Origin: an uncultured Faecalibacterium sp.
Lineage (GTDB): Bacteria; Bacillota; Clostridia; Oscillospirales; Ruminococcaceae
NCBI GenBank assembly: GCA_934503275.1
Contig: CAKSVD010000001.1
Span: 62,001 to 126,000, forward strand
Length of the DNA stretch: 64,000 nt
Direction of reading: 5' to 3'
Every line of letters begins with the position of its first letter. The stretch's first letter is position 1. The notes under the pieces were generated by a model. That model was not told the origin of the DNA. It ran no database searches and saw only the letters and a list, made by a program, of their open reading frames with translations. Made by a program: the position numbers and the translations under genes. Below are positions 8,883-17,099 of this stretch, in pieces.

Positions 8883-10970
8883 TCAAACGTAGTAAAGCAT
8901 CTTGCTGTAGCTGGGCAGAGGCCAGTAATCCTCGCCGCAGATGGTCTCGGCATCGTCGGCAGCGGCGCGCAGGGCGTCCATCACCGGGAGAACGTTATCG
9001 TGGAAGGCAACGGCCTTCTCGCTCTCGGTGGGCAGTGCCTTGGCGGCATTCACGGCATCCTGCAGGGTGTCGATGGCATCGCTCATGGCATCGGCGTCAG
9101 AAGAAAGCTTTTCCAAAGTCTTGGTCTCGCTGCGCACGCTGATGTGCTCGCTGACAGCCAGCTTGGAGGCGGCGGTATTGGCAACCTCGCTCATGTAGGC
9201 GTTGATGGCGGGCAGCAGCTGCTTGCGGGCCATCTCCAGCATGGTCAGAGCCTCGATGTTGATGATCTTGGAGTAGTGCTCCATCTCGACCTCGTAGCGG
9301 CTCTCCATCTCTACCTTGGTCAGTACGCCGAACTCCTCCATCAGCTGGATGTTCTTGGGCTCGACCAGTGCGGGCAAAGCAGCGGGAGCGTTCTTCTTGT
9401 TGGGCAGGCCGCGCTTGGCTGCCTCGGCCTCCCACTCGGCGGTGTAGCCGTTGCCGTTGAAGATGACGCGGCGGTGGTCGCGGATGGTGCGCTTGACCAG
9501 AGCGATGGCAGCGCTGGTAAAGTCCTCAGCGCCCTCCAGCTCGTCAGCATAGCCCTTCAGTTCCTTGGCGACAGCAGTGTTCAGAATGGTGTTGCAGTCG
9601 CTCAGGTTCTCGGCAGAGCCGGGCATACGGAACTCGAACTTGTTGCCGGTAAAGGCGAAGGGGGAGGTGCGGTTACGGTCGGTGGTGTCCTTGCTGAACT
9701 TGGGCAGAACGTCCACGCCCAAATCCATCTTCATCTTGACGGGGCCGGCATAGGGAGAATCGGATGCAATTGCATCGATGACAGCTTCCAGTTCCTCGCC
9801 CACGAAGATGGAGATGATAGCCGGAGGTGCCTCGTTGGCGCCCAGACGGTGATCGTTGCCCGGGGTAGCCACAGAGGTGCGCAGCAGGTCAGCGTACTCA
9901 TCCACAGCCTTGATGACAGCGGCCAGGAAGATCAGGAACTGCAGGTTCTCCATGGGGGTGTCGCCGGGATCCAGCAGGTTCTCGTGGGTGGTGCTCATGG
10001 ACCAGTTGTTGTGCTTGCCGCTGCCGTTCACGCCTTCAAAGGGCTTCTCGTGCTGCAGGCAGACCAGACCATACTTGGGTGCGATCTTGCGCATCATCTC
10101 CATGGTCAGCAGGTTGTGGTCGATGGCTACGTTGGTGGTATCGAAGATGGGAGCAAGTTCGTGCTGGCAGGGAGCAACTTCGTTGTGCTTGGTCTTGGCG
10201 GGCACGCCCAGCTTCCACAGTTCCTCGTCCAGTTCCTTCATGAACGCAGAAACCTCGGGACGGATGACGCCGAAGTAGTGCTCCTCCAACTCCTGACCCT
10301 TGGCAGAGGGAGCACCGAACAGGGTGCGGCCGGTGAGGATCAGATCCTGACGAGCCTCGTAGTCCTCCTTTTTGACAAGGAAGTACTCCTGCTCGGGGCC
10401 GACGGTGGTGGAAACGTAATCCACATCCTTGCCGAACAGCTTCAGGATGCGAACGGCCTGACCGGACAGTGCGTTCATGGAACGCAGCAGGGGAGTCTTT
10501 TTATCCAAAGCCTCGCCGGTGTAGCTGACGAATGCGGTGGGGATGCACAGCACGTCATCCTTCACAAAGGCGTAGCTGGTGGGGTCCCATGCGGTGTAGC
10601 CGCGTGCCTCGCAGGTAGCGCGCAGACCGCCGGAAGGGAAGGAGGAAGCATCGGGCTCGCCGCGTACCAGTTCCTTACCGGAGAACTCCATAATGGCGGT
10701 GCCGTCGCCCACGGGGCTGACGAAGCCATCGTGCTTCTCGCTGGTGATGCCGGTCAGGGGCTGGAACCAGTGGGTGTAATGGGTGGCACCCAGTTCCATG
10801 GCCCAGCGCTTCATCACGCTGGCGACAACGTTTGCCACCTCGATATCCAGCGGGGCACCCTTGTGCAGGGTGTTCTTCAGGCTCTTGTAGGTAGCGCTGG
10901 GCAGGCGCTCCTTCATAACGTGTTCGTTAAAGACCTTGCTGCCGTAGATCTCCATAACATTTGCTGCCAT
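8883..10970 (-). CDS. glnN: glutamine synthetase type III
   Basis: A 695-residue GSIII. This class is much longer than GSI and occurs in Bacteroides, cyanobacteria and Clostridia. Distinctive segments are [39 protein letters not shown] and [12 protein letters not shown]. It performs ATP-dependent glutamine synthesis. AAGGAG lies 8 bases before the ATG. It heads the glnN-glnA-ANTAR block and has its own promoter and a structured leader. The coexistence of GSI and GSIII under an RNA-binding regulator suggests that they serve different nitrogen states. Confidence 0.97.
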   Translation of the reverse strand: MAANVMEIYGSKVFNEHVMKERLPSATYKSLKNTLHKGAPLDIEVANVVASVMKRWAMELGATHYTHWFQPLTGITSEKHDGFVSPVGDGTAIMEFSGKELVRGEPDASSFPSGGLRATCEARGYTAWDPTSYAFVKDDVLCIPTAFVSYTGEALDKKTPLLRSMNALSGQAVRILKLFGKDVDYVSTTVGPEQEYFLVKKEDYEARQDLILTGRTLFGAPSAKGQELEEHYFGVIRPEVSAFMKELDEELWKLGVPAKTKHNEVAPCQHELAPIFDTTNVAIDHNLLTMEMMRKIAPKYGLVCLQHEKPFEGVNGSGKHNNWSMSTTHENLLDPGDTPMENLQFLIFLAAVIKAVDEYADLLRTSVATPGNDHRLGANEAPPAIISIFVGEELEAVIDAIASDSPYAGPVKMKMDLGVDVLPKFSKDTTDRNRTSPFAFTGNKFEFRMPGSAENLSDCNTILNTAVAKELKGYADELEGAEDFTSAAIALVKRTIRDHRRVIFNGNGYTAEWEAEAAKRGLPNKKNAPAALPALVEPKNIQLMEEFGVLTKVEMESRYEVEMEHYSKIINIEALTMLEMARKQLLPAINAYMSEVANTAASKLAVSEHISVRSETKTLEKLSSDADAMSDAIDTLQDAVNAAKALPTESEKAVAFHDNVLPVMDALRAAADDAETICGEDYWPLPSYSKMLYYV

Positions 10971-11009
10971 AAATCCTACTCCTTACTTGATCTTACTTTT
11001 TTCGCCTTG

Positions 11010-11031
11010 GGTCTGCCGCAATGCAGGAACC
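11010..11031 (-). promoter_or_regulatory. hexaloop hairpin in the glnN leader, possible ANTAR target
   Basis: On the minus strand CTGC-ATTGCG-GCAG closes a six-base loop with A at position 1 and G at position 4, the signature of ANTAR-binding hairpins. GGT/ACC extends the stem past a two-base bulge. A clear second hexaloop partner was not found. Confidence 0.4.
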
Positions 11032-11049
11032 TAAAGCGTGCTTACATCT

Positions 11050-11096
11050 TAACAAAAACGGCGCTGCGAGTCAGGAGGTGACCCACAGCGCCGTTG
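11050..11096 (-). terminator. terminator-like hairpin at the 5' end of the glnN leader
   Basis: On the minus strand AACGGCGCTG pairs with CAGCGCCGTT, with an inner GGGTCA/TGACTC helix, followed by TTTTTGTT. It starts only a few bases after the predicted transcription start and 80 bp before the glnN ATG, so it can act as an attenuator. Confidence 0.7.
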
Positions 11097-11111
11097 CTGT
11101 CTATGGCTAAG

Positions 11112-11140
11112 ATTATAGTCTTTGCGGGCAAAAAAGGCAA
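11112..11140 (-). promoter_or_regulatory. promoter of glnN
   Basis: On the minus strand TTGCCT, a 17-bp spacer and TATAAT form a strong vegetative promoter about 140 bp upstream of the glnN start. Confidence 0.75.
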
Positions 11141-11293
11141 TTGACAAAACTGACGATTCTGCACAAACACGATCTCGGATTTTTGGAACAACCGCGATTG
11201 GTATGACTTTTACACCGGAAAAGTCCCGTTCAGGACGGCTTTCTCTGGCTAAAAAGTGCGTACTGCACGGCGGCTGTTCTTATTGTAAAAGTG
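11141..11293. other. spacer between rlmI-like gene and glnN promoter
   Basis: No gene is seen. On the minus strand GTCC-TGAACG-GGAC followed by TTTT (about 11218-11243) may be a weak terminator of the methyltransferase gene. Confidence 0.4.
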
Positions 11294-12523
11294 TCAGATG
11301 ACCTGGAACAGGAAAAACTTGAGGTAGTTCGTCTCCGGCACGCCCCACAGAATGGGGTGATCCGGTGCCTGCTGCTTTACCTCGATCTGCCGCAGCTGCC
11401 GGTGGGCATCCTTGGCGGCAGCGCGCAGCATTTTGATGAACAGCTCCTCGGTGGCAAAGTGGGAGCAGCTGGCAGTGGCCAGATACCCGCCCCGGGGCAG
11501 CAGCTTCATGGCGCGGTAGTTGATCTCCTTGTAGCCGCGCATGGCATTTTCCACCGTGCGGCGCGCCTTGGTAAAGGCCGGGGGGTCCAGAATAATAAAG
11601 TCGTAGGGGCTGCCCTCTTTTTCCAGCCGGGGCAGCAGGGCAAAGGTGTCCTCGCAGAGGAAATCCATATTGTCGAGGCCGTTGCGGTCGGCGTTGCGCT
11701 TTGCCATGGCAATGGCTTCGGCGCTGATGTCGGCGGCGGTCACCCGGGCGGCCCCGCCCTTGGCAGCGTTCAGGGCAAAGCTGCCGGTGTGGGTAAAGCA
11801 GTCCAGCACGGTGTGCCCGGCGGCAAGGCGTGCCACCGCCCGGCGGTTATATTTCTGGTCAAGGAAAAAGCCGGTCTTTTGGCCGTTTTCAAAGTCCACA
11901 TGGTAGTACACGCCGTTTTCGCAGATCTCGGTCTGGGTGGTTTGCGGGTGGCTTTCGCCGGGCAGGGTGAACCAGCCCTTGTTTTGCTCCAGCCCCTCCT
12001 TGGCACGCAGGGCTTCATCGTTGCGCTCGTAGATGCCGTCAATGGTCTGTCCGTCTGCCCGCAGTACTTCGGCCAGCAGGGGGAAAAGTACCGGCTTCAG
12101 CTTTTCCATGCCCACGCTCAGGGTCTGGGTGACCAGAACATTGTTGAATCGGTCTACCGTCAGGCCGGGGAACTGGTCGGCCTCGCCAAAGATGAACCGG
12201 CAGGCAGAAAGGTCGGCAGGCTCCAGCACGGTCTTGCGGTAAGCCCATGCGTACTCCACCCGGCGGCGCCAGAATGCGGCGTCAAAGGTATCGTTGGCGT
12301 TGCGGGAGATCAGCCGCACCCGGATCTTGCTTTGCAGCGAGAGAAAGCCGGTGCCGAGATAGGCGCCCTTGGGGCTGACTACATCCACCAGCGTGCCGTT
12401 TTCCGGCTCGGTGCCGGGGGCTTCCAGAATATCGTTCTCGTACACCCATGGATGCCCGCCCACCAAAAGACCTTCGGCGTGCTTGTTGACTTTATATACA
12501 GGATAAGTGCGTTCGCTTTTCAT
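11294..12523 (-). CDS. rlmI: class I rRNA large subunit methyltransferase (RlmI-like)
   Basis: A 409-residue protein. An N-terminal PUA-like domain (KVNKHAEGLLVGGHPWVYEND) is followed by a central domain and a Rossmann SAM-binding domain with VLDCFTHTGSFALNAA (motif I). FIILDPPAFTK (motif IV) and ATASCSHFAT (motif VI, catalytic cysteine) match m5C methyltransferases of the RlmI/YccW family, which methylate C1962 of 23S rRNA. Length agrees with the family. The exact target nucleotide is inferred from the family. Confidence 0.9.
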   Translation of the reverse strand: MKSERTYPVYKVNKHAEGLLVGGHPWVYENDILEAPGTEPENGTLVDVVSPKGAYLGTGFLSLQSKIRVRLISRNANDTFDAAFWRRRVEYAWAYRKTVLEPADLSACRFIFGEADQFPGLTVDRFNNVLVTQTLSVGMEKLKPVLFPLLAEVLRADGQTIDGIYERNDEALRAKEGLEQNKGWFTLPGESHPQTTQTEICENGVYYHVDFENGQKTGFFLDQKYNRRAVARLAAGHTVLDCFTHTGSFALNAAKGGAARVTAADISAEAIAMAKRNADRNGLDNMDFLCEDTFALLPRLEKEGSPYDFIILDPPAFTKARRTVENAMRGYKEINYRAMKLLPRGGYLATASCSHFATEELFIKMLRAAAKDAHRQLRQIEVKQQAPDHPILWGVPETNYLKFFLFQVI

Positions 12524-12633
12524 AAAATGCTCCTTCAGATCAGAATGCGCAAAATGATGCTTGTTCTGCTCTTTATCATAACATAAAAATATGGTAGAAT
12601 AAATACAAAATTTTGCGGAAGGAAGAGAACGCT

Positions 12634-13122
12634 ATGGAGATCGAACGCAAATGGATGGTGACCGGCTGGCCGGAGGGGCTGCCCCTTGAGGAAGAGTTCA
12701 CCATGCGGCAGGGCTATATCAGCGTGCAGCCCACGGTGCGCATCCGGGAGGAAGCACTGACCGGCGGCAGCACCGACTATATCCTCTGCTTCAAGTCCGC
12801 AGGGGGCCTGGCGCGGGAGGAGATCGAGCGCAGTATCGACAAAGACCTGTTTGTGCAGCTGGAAGAGAAGATCATCGGTAAGCCCCTGATCAAAAAGGTG
12901 CGCCGGAGCTACCGCCTGCCGGACGGTGCGGTGCTGGAGGTGAACCATGTAGACGAGGGCTTGCCCACAGCGTTCTGGTACGCTGAGGTGGAGTACCCCA
13001 CGGTGGAAGCCGCGCTCAGCTGGCAGCCTGCGGCCTGCGGCCTTGCGGCATACCTCAACGATGAAGTAACGAACCAGCCCGGCCAGAGCATGGGTGCATA
13101 CTGGGCACAAACCAGAGGGTAA
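12634..13122 (+). CDS. CYTH domain protein
   Basis: A 162-residue protein beginning MEIERKWMV, the ExExK signature of the CYTH (CyaB-thiamine triphosphatase) superfamily, with later acidic/basic strands (EEIERSID, RRSYRLPDGAVLEVNHVDEG). CYTH enzymes form a tunnel that binds triphosphates with metal ions; bacterial members are usually triphosphatases or tripolyphosphatases. The substrate cannot be told from the sequence. The start is taken at ATG 12634 because the family motif begins there; GGAAGGAAG lies upstream. Confidence 0.88.
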   Translation: MEIERKWMVTGWPEGLPLEEEFTMRQGYISVQPTVRIREEALTGGSTDYILCFKSAGGLAREEIERSIDKDLFVQLEEKIIGKPLIKKVRRSYRLPDGAVLEVNHVDEGLPTAFWYAEVEYPTVEAALSWQPAACGLAAYLNDEVTNQPGQSMGAYWAQTRG

Positions 13123-13199
13123 CGCCAACAATACTGTGAAGGGAATGACTGCTTACGAAAAAGATCAAGCTGAAGCTGGAACTCCAGTATAACTCGCCG

Positions 13200-13751
13200 G
13201 TGATCCTTACCTTTTTTCTGCTGTCCATGCTGGTGCTGCTGGCAGACGGCTGGACGGACGGCTGGAGCACCATGAACCTGTTCTGCGTGTACCGCTCCTC
13301 ATGGCGGGATCCGCTGGGCTACATCCGGCTGTTCGGCCATGTGCTGGGCCATGCAAACTGGGAACATTTTCTCAATAATATGCTGTTGCTGTTGGTGGTT
13401 GGCCCGCCCATGGAGGAAAAATACGGCAGCATCCCGCTGCTCAAGGGCATTCTGTTCACCGCGCTGGTCACCGGCGTGCTGCAATGCATCCTGTTTCCCC
13501 ACACGGGGCTGCTGGGTGCATCCGGTATCGTGTTCATGCTGATCATGCTGTCCTCGCTGGCGGGCTTCTCCGGCGGCATCCCGGTCACCATGCTGTTGGT
13601 GGCGGCGCTGTATTTCGGCCAGCAGGTGTACGATATCATCTTTGTGCACGATAACGTGGCAAACTTTATGCACATCGTGGGCGGCTTGTGCGGTACCGCC
13701 TTCGGCTATTACTGCGCCCTCCATCGCCGCTCGGCGCGCGGACGCAGGTAA
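13200..13751 (+). CDS. rhomboid family intramembrane serine protease
   Basis: About six hydrophobic helices with rhomboid motifs: HANWEHFLNN in helix 2, GASGIVF with the catalytic serine in helix 4, and FMHIVGGLCG with the catalytic histidine in helix 6. It cleaves membrane-spanning substrates within the bilayer. The start is uncertain. GTG 13200 has no good ribosome binding site, and the frame stays open upstream to 13149, encoding KKIKLKLELQYNSP, a typical rhomboid N-terminus, but with only CTG codons as possible starts next to GAAGGG. The true protein is probably about 17 residues longer. Confidence 0.85.
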   Translation: MILTFFLLSMLVLLADGWTDGWSTMNLFCVYRSSWRDPLGYIRLFGHVLGHANWEHFLNNMLLLLVVGPPMEEKYGSIPLLKGILFTALVTGVLQCILFPHTGLLGASGIVFMLIMLSSLAGFSGGIPVTMLLVAALYFGQQVYDIIFVHDNVANFMHIVGGLCGTAFGYYCALHRRSARGRR

Positions 13752-13770
13752 AAAGAGAAGAATTATGGAT

Positions 13771-13818
13771 AAAAACGGGATACCGGAGCGTCTGCGGACG
13801 CTCCGGTATCCCGTTTTT
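13771..13818. repeat. dispersed palindromic hairpin repeat, copy 2, acting as terminator
   Basis: A perfect 22-bp stem from AAAAACGGGATACCGGAGC to its complement around a TGCG loop, ending in TTTTT. The core CCGGAGCGTC(N4)GACGCTCCGG is shared with 4899-4932. It probably ends the rhomboid transcript. Confidence 0.85.
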
Positions 13819-13906
13819 ACGAGAAAGAAAAATAATGAGTGCGACAAACTGGAACTTGTCGGGGCAAAGCCCCTCCATCTTGCTACGCAAGACCGTTCTG
13901 TCGCTT

Positions 13907-13926
13907 AAAAGCCCCACTGGGGCTTT
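13907..13926 (-). terminator. terminator of the peptidase E gene
   Basis: AAAGCCCC-ACT-GGGGCTTT hairpin, read on the minus strand into CTTTTAAG, 40 bp beyond the stop codon. Confidence 0.65.
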
Positions 13927-13964
13927 CATTGTTCCGCTTCGCTCCACAAACGCGAATTTTCAAA

Positions 13965-14570
13965 TTAGTCTTTGCAAATAACCTTTGAACCTTCACCATC
14001 AATTACAATTCCCTGACGGTTGTTAATTGGGCATAGATTCAAATCCGAAAACTCAGTCATTATTTTCTCGGTAACTTTCTTAAATGGTGCTGTAAGATAA
14101 TGCGGAAGAACATAGAAATCAATCAAATCAAGCCCTGCATCATCTTCTTGTGAGTAGTCCTCCGGCTTTTCATCCATTTGCTCGATATATTGGATGCTTG
14201 GAGCGCATATAATTGCGCCTGCCGACTCGCCGATCATCAATTTTCCATTTGCCAATTCCTTTTTCAGCAGCCCATCAGTTCCCGTTTTACGGAGCTGGTC
14301 CATAAGAAAGAAAGAATTTCCGCCGGTAAAATATATCACATCTGCTTCTTCAAAAACAGACTGTATCGTTGAATAAGCCTCCGTTGAAATATCAATTTCA
14401 GTTACGATTGCTCCCAACTTTTTGAATAATTTTCGAGCCGAGCCGACATAACCGGTGTAGCCTTCACGCAGTGAAGCTGTTGGAATAAATGCGACTTTCT
14501 TATTTTCAATTTCTTCCTTTATCAGACTTCCTACACTTGAAAAGTGCGAACATAAAAATAGTTTCATCAA
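13965..14570 (-). CDS. peptidase E (S51 family dipeptidase-like)
   Basis: A 201-residue protein of the class I glutamine-amidotransferase-like fold. VIYFTGGNSFFLMDQL and GESAGAIICAPS, with the nucleophile serine in the GESAGA elbow, are followed by DFYVLPHYL with the histidine, as in S51 dipeptidases. GGAG precedes the ATG pair. The gene is much richer in A+T than every neighbour and uses many AAA, ATT and GAA codons, so recent transfer is likely. It sits between the hairpin repeat and a duplicated fragment of cbiC. Confidence 0.85.
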   Translation of the reverse strand: MMKLFLCSHFSSVGSLIKEEIENKKVAFIPTASLREGYTGYVGSARKLFKKLGAIVTEIDISTEAYSTIQSVFEEADVIYFTGGNSFFLMDQLRKTGTDGLLKKELANGKLMIGESAGAIICAPSIQYIEQMDEKPEDYSQEDDAGLDLIDFYVLPHYLTAPFKKVTEKIMTEFSDLNLCPINNRQGIVIDGEGSKVICKD

Positions 14571-14664
14571 TATTCTCCTTTATATATAAATTCGGATTTG
14601 TTGAACTAAGCCGAGTATACCATACCAGCCAATGAAAGAATACCCCTCTAGGGGAAAATTGGCT

Positions 14665-14705
14665 GAAAAAAGCGTTCAAAGTGCGCCGCAGAGCACTTTG
14701 AACGC
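14665..14705 (-). terminator. terminator attached to the cbiC fragment
   Basis: A perfect 13-bp stem GCGTTCAAAGTGC with its complement is followed on the minus strand by TTTTTT, just after the stop of the truncated cbiC copy. It differs from the terminator of intact cbiC. Confidence 0.85.
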
Positions 14706-14719
14706 GAACAATAAAAATA

Positions 14720-14818
14720 TTATTTCCACCCCCGGTCGGTGGGGTCCAGCATCCCGGCGGCGGAATACACCAGTGCGTTGCAGATGGCGGCGGCAACGTT
14801 GCTGCCGCCCTTGCGCCC
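14720..14818 (-). pseudogene. duplicated 3' end of cbiC (fragment)
   Basis: About 98 bp match 14933-15030, the last codons of intact cbiC, with about five substitutions. It encodes the same tail (GRKGGSNVAAAICNAL to DRGWK) and keeps a stop codon, but has no start or upstream part. It is in direct orientation, 114 bp from the end of the intact gene. Confidence 0.85.
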
Positions 14819-14832
14819 TTTTGCGTGAAGAG

Positions 14833-14868
14833 ATAAGGCGGGAAAAACCGCAGTTTTTCCCGCCTTAT
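14833..14868 (-). terminator. hairpin after cbiC, likely end of the cobalamin operon
   Basis: ATAAGGCGGGAAAAA and its perfect complement form a 15-bp stem about 65 bp past the cbiC stop. The stem itself is A/T-rich at its base, but no T run follows. A smaller AATAGCC/GGCTATT repeat lies between it and cbiC. Confidence 0.6.
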
Positions 14869-14931
14869 AAAATAAAACCTCTAATACCTCTAAAATAGCC
14901 AGAGCGCAAGCGGAGGCTATTATAAATCGTT

Positions 14932-15606
14932 CTATTTCCACCCCCGGTCGGTGGGGTCCAGCATCCCGGCGGCAGAGTATACCAGTGCGTTGCAGATGGC
15001 GGCGGCAACGTTGCTGCCGCCTTTGCGTCCCATAGCCACAATGGCGGGCACGCCGTGGGCGGTGCACACCTCAAACAGCCGCTCCTTGCTCTCCACCACG
15101 TTCACAAAGCCCACCGGCACTCCGATGACCAGCGCAGGGCGCAGCCCGGCGGTTTCAATCAGGTCGGCAATGGTCAATAGCGCCGTGGGTGCGTTGCCCA
15201 CCACAAGGATGGCACCGGGGTGTTCGGCGGCGGCTCTTTGCATGGACGCCACCGCCCGGGTGGTGCCGTTTTCCTTTGCCAGTGTGGCCACCTCCGGGTC
15301 GGCCATGTAGCACAGTGCCGTGCTGCCCAGCCGCGCAAGCCCGGGCTTTGTAATGCCGGAAAGCGCCATGTTGGTGTCGGTAACGATGGGTGCAGCGGCT
15401 TGCAGCGCCGCCACGCCCGCCGCCACCGCGCCGGGGGTAAAGCGCAGGTTGCGGGCGTAGTCAAAATCCGCAGTGGTATGGATGACCCGCTTGACCACGG
15501 CGGCAGTTTCCGGCGGCGGAGTCAGACCCATTGCGTCCAGCTCTGCGGTGATGATAGAAAGGCTCGTCCGCTCGATATCGGCGGGCAGATGGTGCTGCGG
15601 GGTCAT
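14932..15606 (-). CDS. cbiC: cobalt-precorrin-8 methylmutase
   Basis: A 224-residue enzyme that moves the methyl group from C11 to C12 of cobalt-precorrin-8 to give cobyrinate. Family features: VKRVIHTTADFDYA near the N-terminus with the conserved histidine, DTNMALSGI, and GVPVGFVNVVESKE leading to GRKGGSNVAAA. Length is normal. It is the last gene of the cobalamin operon and overlaps cbiP by 4 bp. Its 3' end is duplicated downstream. Confidence 0.95.
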   Translation of the reverse strand: MTPQHHLPADIERTSLSIITAELDAMGLTPPPETAAVVKRVIHTTADFDYARNLRFTPGAVAAGVAALQAAAPIVTDTNMALSGITKPGLARLGSTALCYMADPEVATLAKENGTTRAVASMQRAAAEHPGAILVVGNAPTALLTIADLIETAGLRPALVIGVPVGFVNVVESKERLFEVCTAHGVPAIVAMGRKGGSNVAAAICNALVYSAAGMLDPTDRGWK

Positions 15607-17099
15607 AAGGCTTTCCTCCTTTCCATTCCCATGGCGGCGTACAGGGCGTTCATGTCCAGCGCCCGGCGCACGCCGTCTGCCAATAGGTCAAACTGCTGCT
15701 GCCGGTACTCCTGCATGGAGAGCAGCGGCGCACTGGCAGGGGAGATGCCCTTGCGGCTGCACAGCAGCTGCACCAGCTTTTCGGTCAGTTCTCCGGTATC
15801 GAACAGACCATGCAGATAAGTGCCCGCCACGTTGTCCTTTACGCAGCCCTCGGCGCTGCCGTCTGCAAGGCGGCAGAAGGGCACGCCCTGCACGGTGGTG
15901 CGCCCGGTATGGATCTGGTAGCCGGTCAGCGCCGCACCCGCCAGCTGCGGCGCGGTGACGGTGGCGGTATCCTGTGTGCGGTGCTTTGCGTCCGTAAATA
16001 CGGTCTGGGTGGGCAGCAGCCCCAGCCCGCGCACGGTCTGGCTGCGTCCGCTCTCAGTGCCCTCGGGGTCGGCAAGGGTCTCGCCCAGCATCTGGTAGCC
16101 GCCGCATACGCCCAGCACCGGCGTGCCGGAGGCCACCAGCTTTTGTACCGCGCTTTCCAGCCCGCACTGCCGCAGCCAGAGCAGGTCGTCTATGGTGTTT
16201 TTAGTGCCCGGCAGAATGACCACATCCGGTGTGCCCAGCTGCCGGGGGCTTTGCACATACCGCACGCTCAGCAGCGGGTGCTGCTCCAGCGGCATAAAAT
16301 CGGTAAAATTGGAGATATGCGGCAGCCGCAGAATGGCAGCATCCAGCGGCTTGACAGCCTTGCTGCTTTCCAGCCGGGAGGTGAGGGAGTCCTCGTCCTC
16401 GATGTCCACCCGCAGGTAGGGCACAACGCCCAGCACCGGCAGATGGGTCTTTTCCTCCAGCATGGTAAGGCCGGGCTTCAGGATGGCGGCATCGCCCCGG
16501 AACTTGTTGATGACCAGTCCCTTGATGCGTGCCCGCTCGGCGGGCTCCAGCAGTTCTACCGTGCCGTACAGCTGCGCAAACACGCCGCCCCGGTCGATAT
16601 CGCCCGCCAGCAGCACCGGTGCATCCACCAGCTTTGCCAGCCCCATGTTGACGATATCGTCCGCCTTTAAGTTGATCTCCGCCGGGCTGCCTGCGCCCTC
16701 AATAACGATGATGTCCACCTCTTTGGCCAGACTGTCGTAGGCGGCTAAAATGTCCGGGATCAGGCTCTTTTTCAGCTTGAAGTAGGCGGCAGCGGGCATC
16801 TGTCCGCGCACCTCACCGTTCACGATGACCTGACTGCCCACATCGCTGCTGGGCTTGAGCAGAATGGGGTTCATGCGCACATCCGGTTCCATGCCGGCAG
16901 CCTGTGCCTGCACCACCTGTGCGCGGCCCATTTCCAGCCCGTCCCGGGTGACAAAGCTGTTCAGCGCCATGTTCTGGCTTTTAAAGGGGGCTACCCGGTA
17001 GCCGTCCTGTGCAAAAATACGGCACAGCGCGGTGCACAGCAGGCTTTTGCCCGCACCGCTCATTGTGCCCTGTACCATGATACATTTTGCCCGGCTCAT
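15603..17099 (-). CDS. cbiP: cobyric acid synthase
   Basis: A 498-residue enzyme that amidates the b, d, e and g side chains of adenosylcobyrinate a,c-diamide using glutamine and ATP. The start MSRAKCIMVQGTMSGAGKS has the P-loop-like dethiobiotin-synthetase fold. A glutamine amidotransferase domain has VLGVCGGYQMLG, with the nucleophile cysteine, and a late GTYLHGLFD histidine. A longer in-frame opening exists, but the ATG overlapping the upstream stop (ATGA) starts exactly at the family N-terminus. Confidence 0.96.
   Translation of the reverse strand: MSRAKCIMVQGTMSGAGKSLLCTALCRIFAQDGYRVAPFKSQNMALNSFVTRDGLEMGRAQVVQAQAAGMEPDVRMNPILLKPSSDVGSQVIVNGEVRGQMPAAAYFKLKKSLIPDILAAYDSLAKEVDIIVIEGAGSPAEINLKADDIVNMGLAKLVDAPVLLAGDIDRGGVFAQLYGTVELLEPAERARIKGLVINKFRGDAAILKPGLTMLEEKTHLPVLGVVPYLRVDIEDEDSLTSRLESSKAVKPLDAAILRLPHISNFTDFMPLEQHPLLSVRYVQSPRQLGTPDVVILPGTKNTIDDLLWLRQCGLESAVQKLVASGTPVLGVCGGYQMLGETLADPEGTESGRSQTVRGLGLLPTQTVFTDAKHRTQDTATVTAPQLAGAALTGYQIHTGRTTVQGVPFCRLADGSAEGCVKDNVAGTYLHGLFDTGELTEKLVQLLCSRKGISPASAPLLSMQEYRQQQFDLLADGVRRALDMNALYAAMGMERRKAL

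Noticed and set aside
8874..11081. A 735-codon plus-strand frame opposite glnN
   Set aside because: Antisense of the type III glutamine synthetase; such long frames arise from GC-rich third codon positions.
11218..11243. Hexaloop TGAACG as the second ANTAR hairpin of the glnN leader
   Set aside because: It lies upstream of the predicted promoter and its loop lacks A at position 1.
14760..15074. Small frames around the cbiC duplication as new genes
   Set aside because: They only read the duplicated cbiC 3' end in wrong frames; no start site is present.
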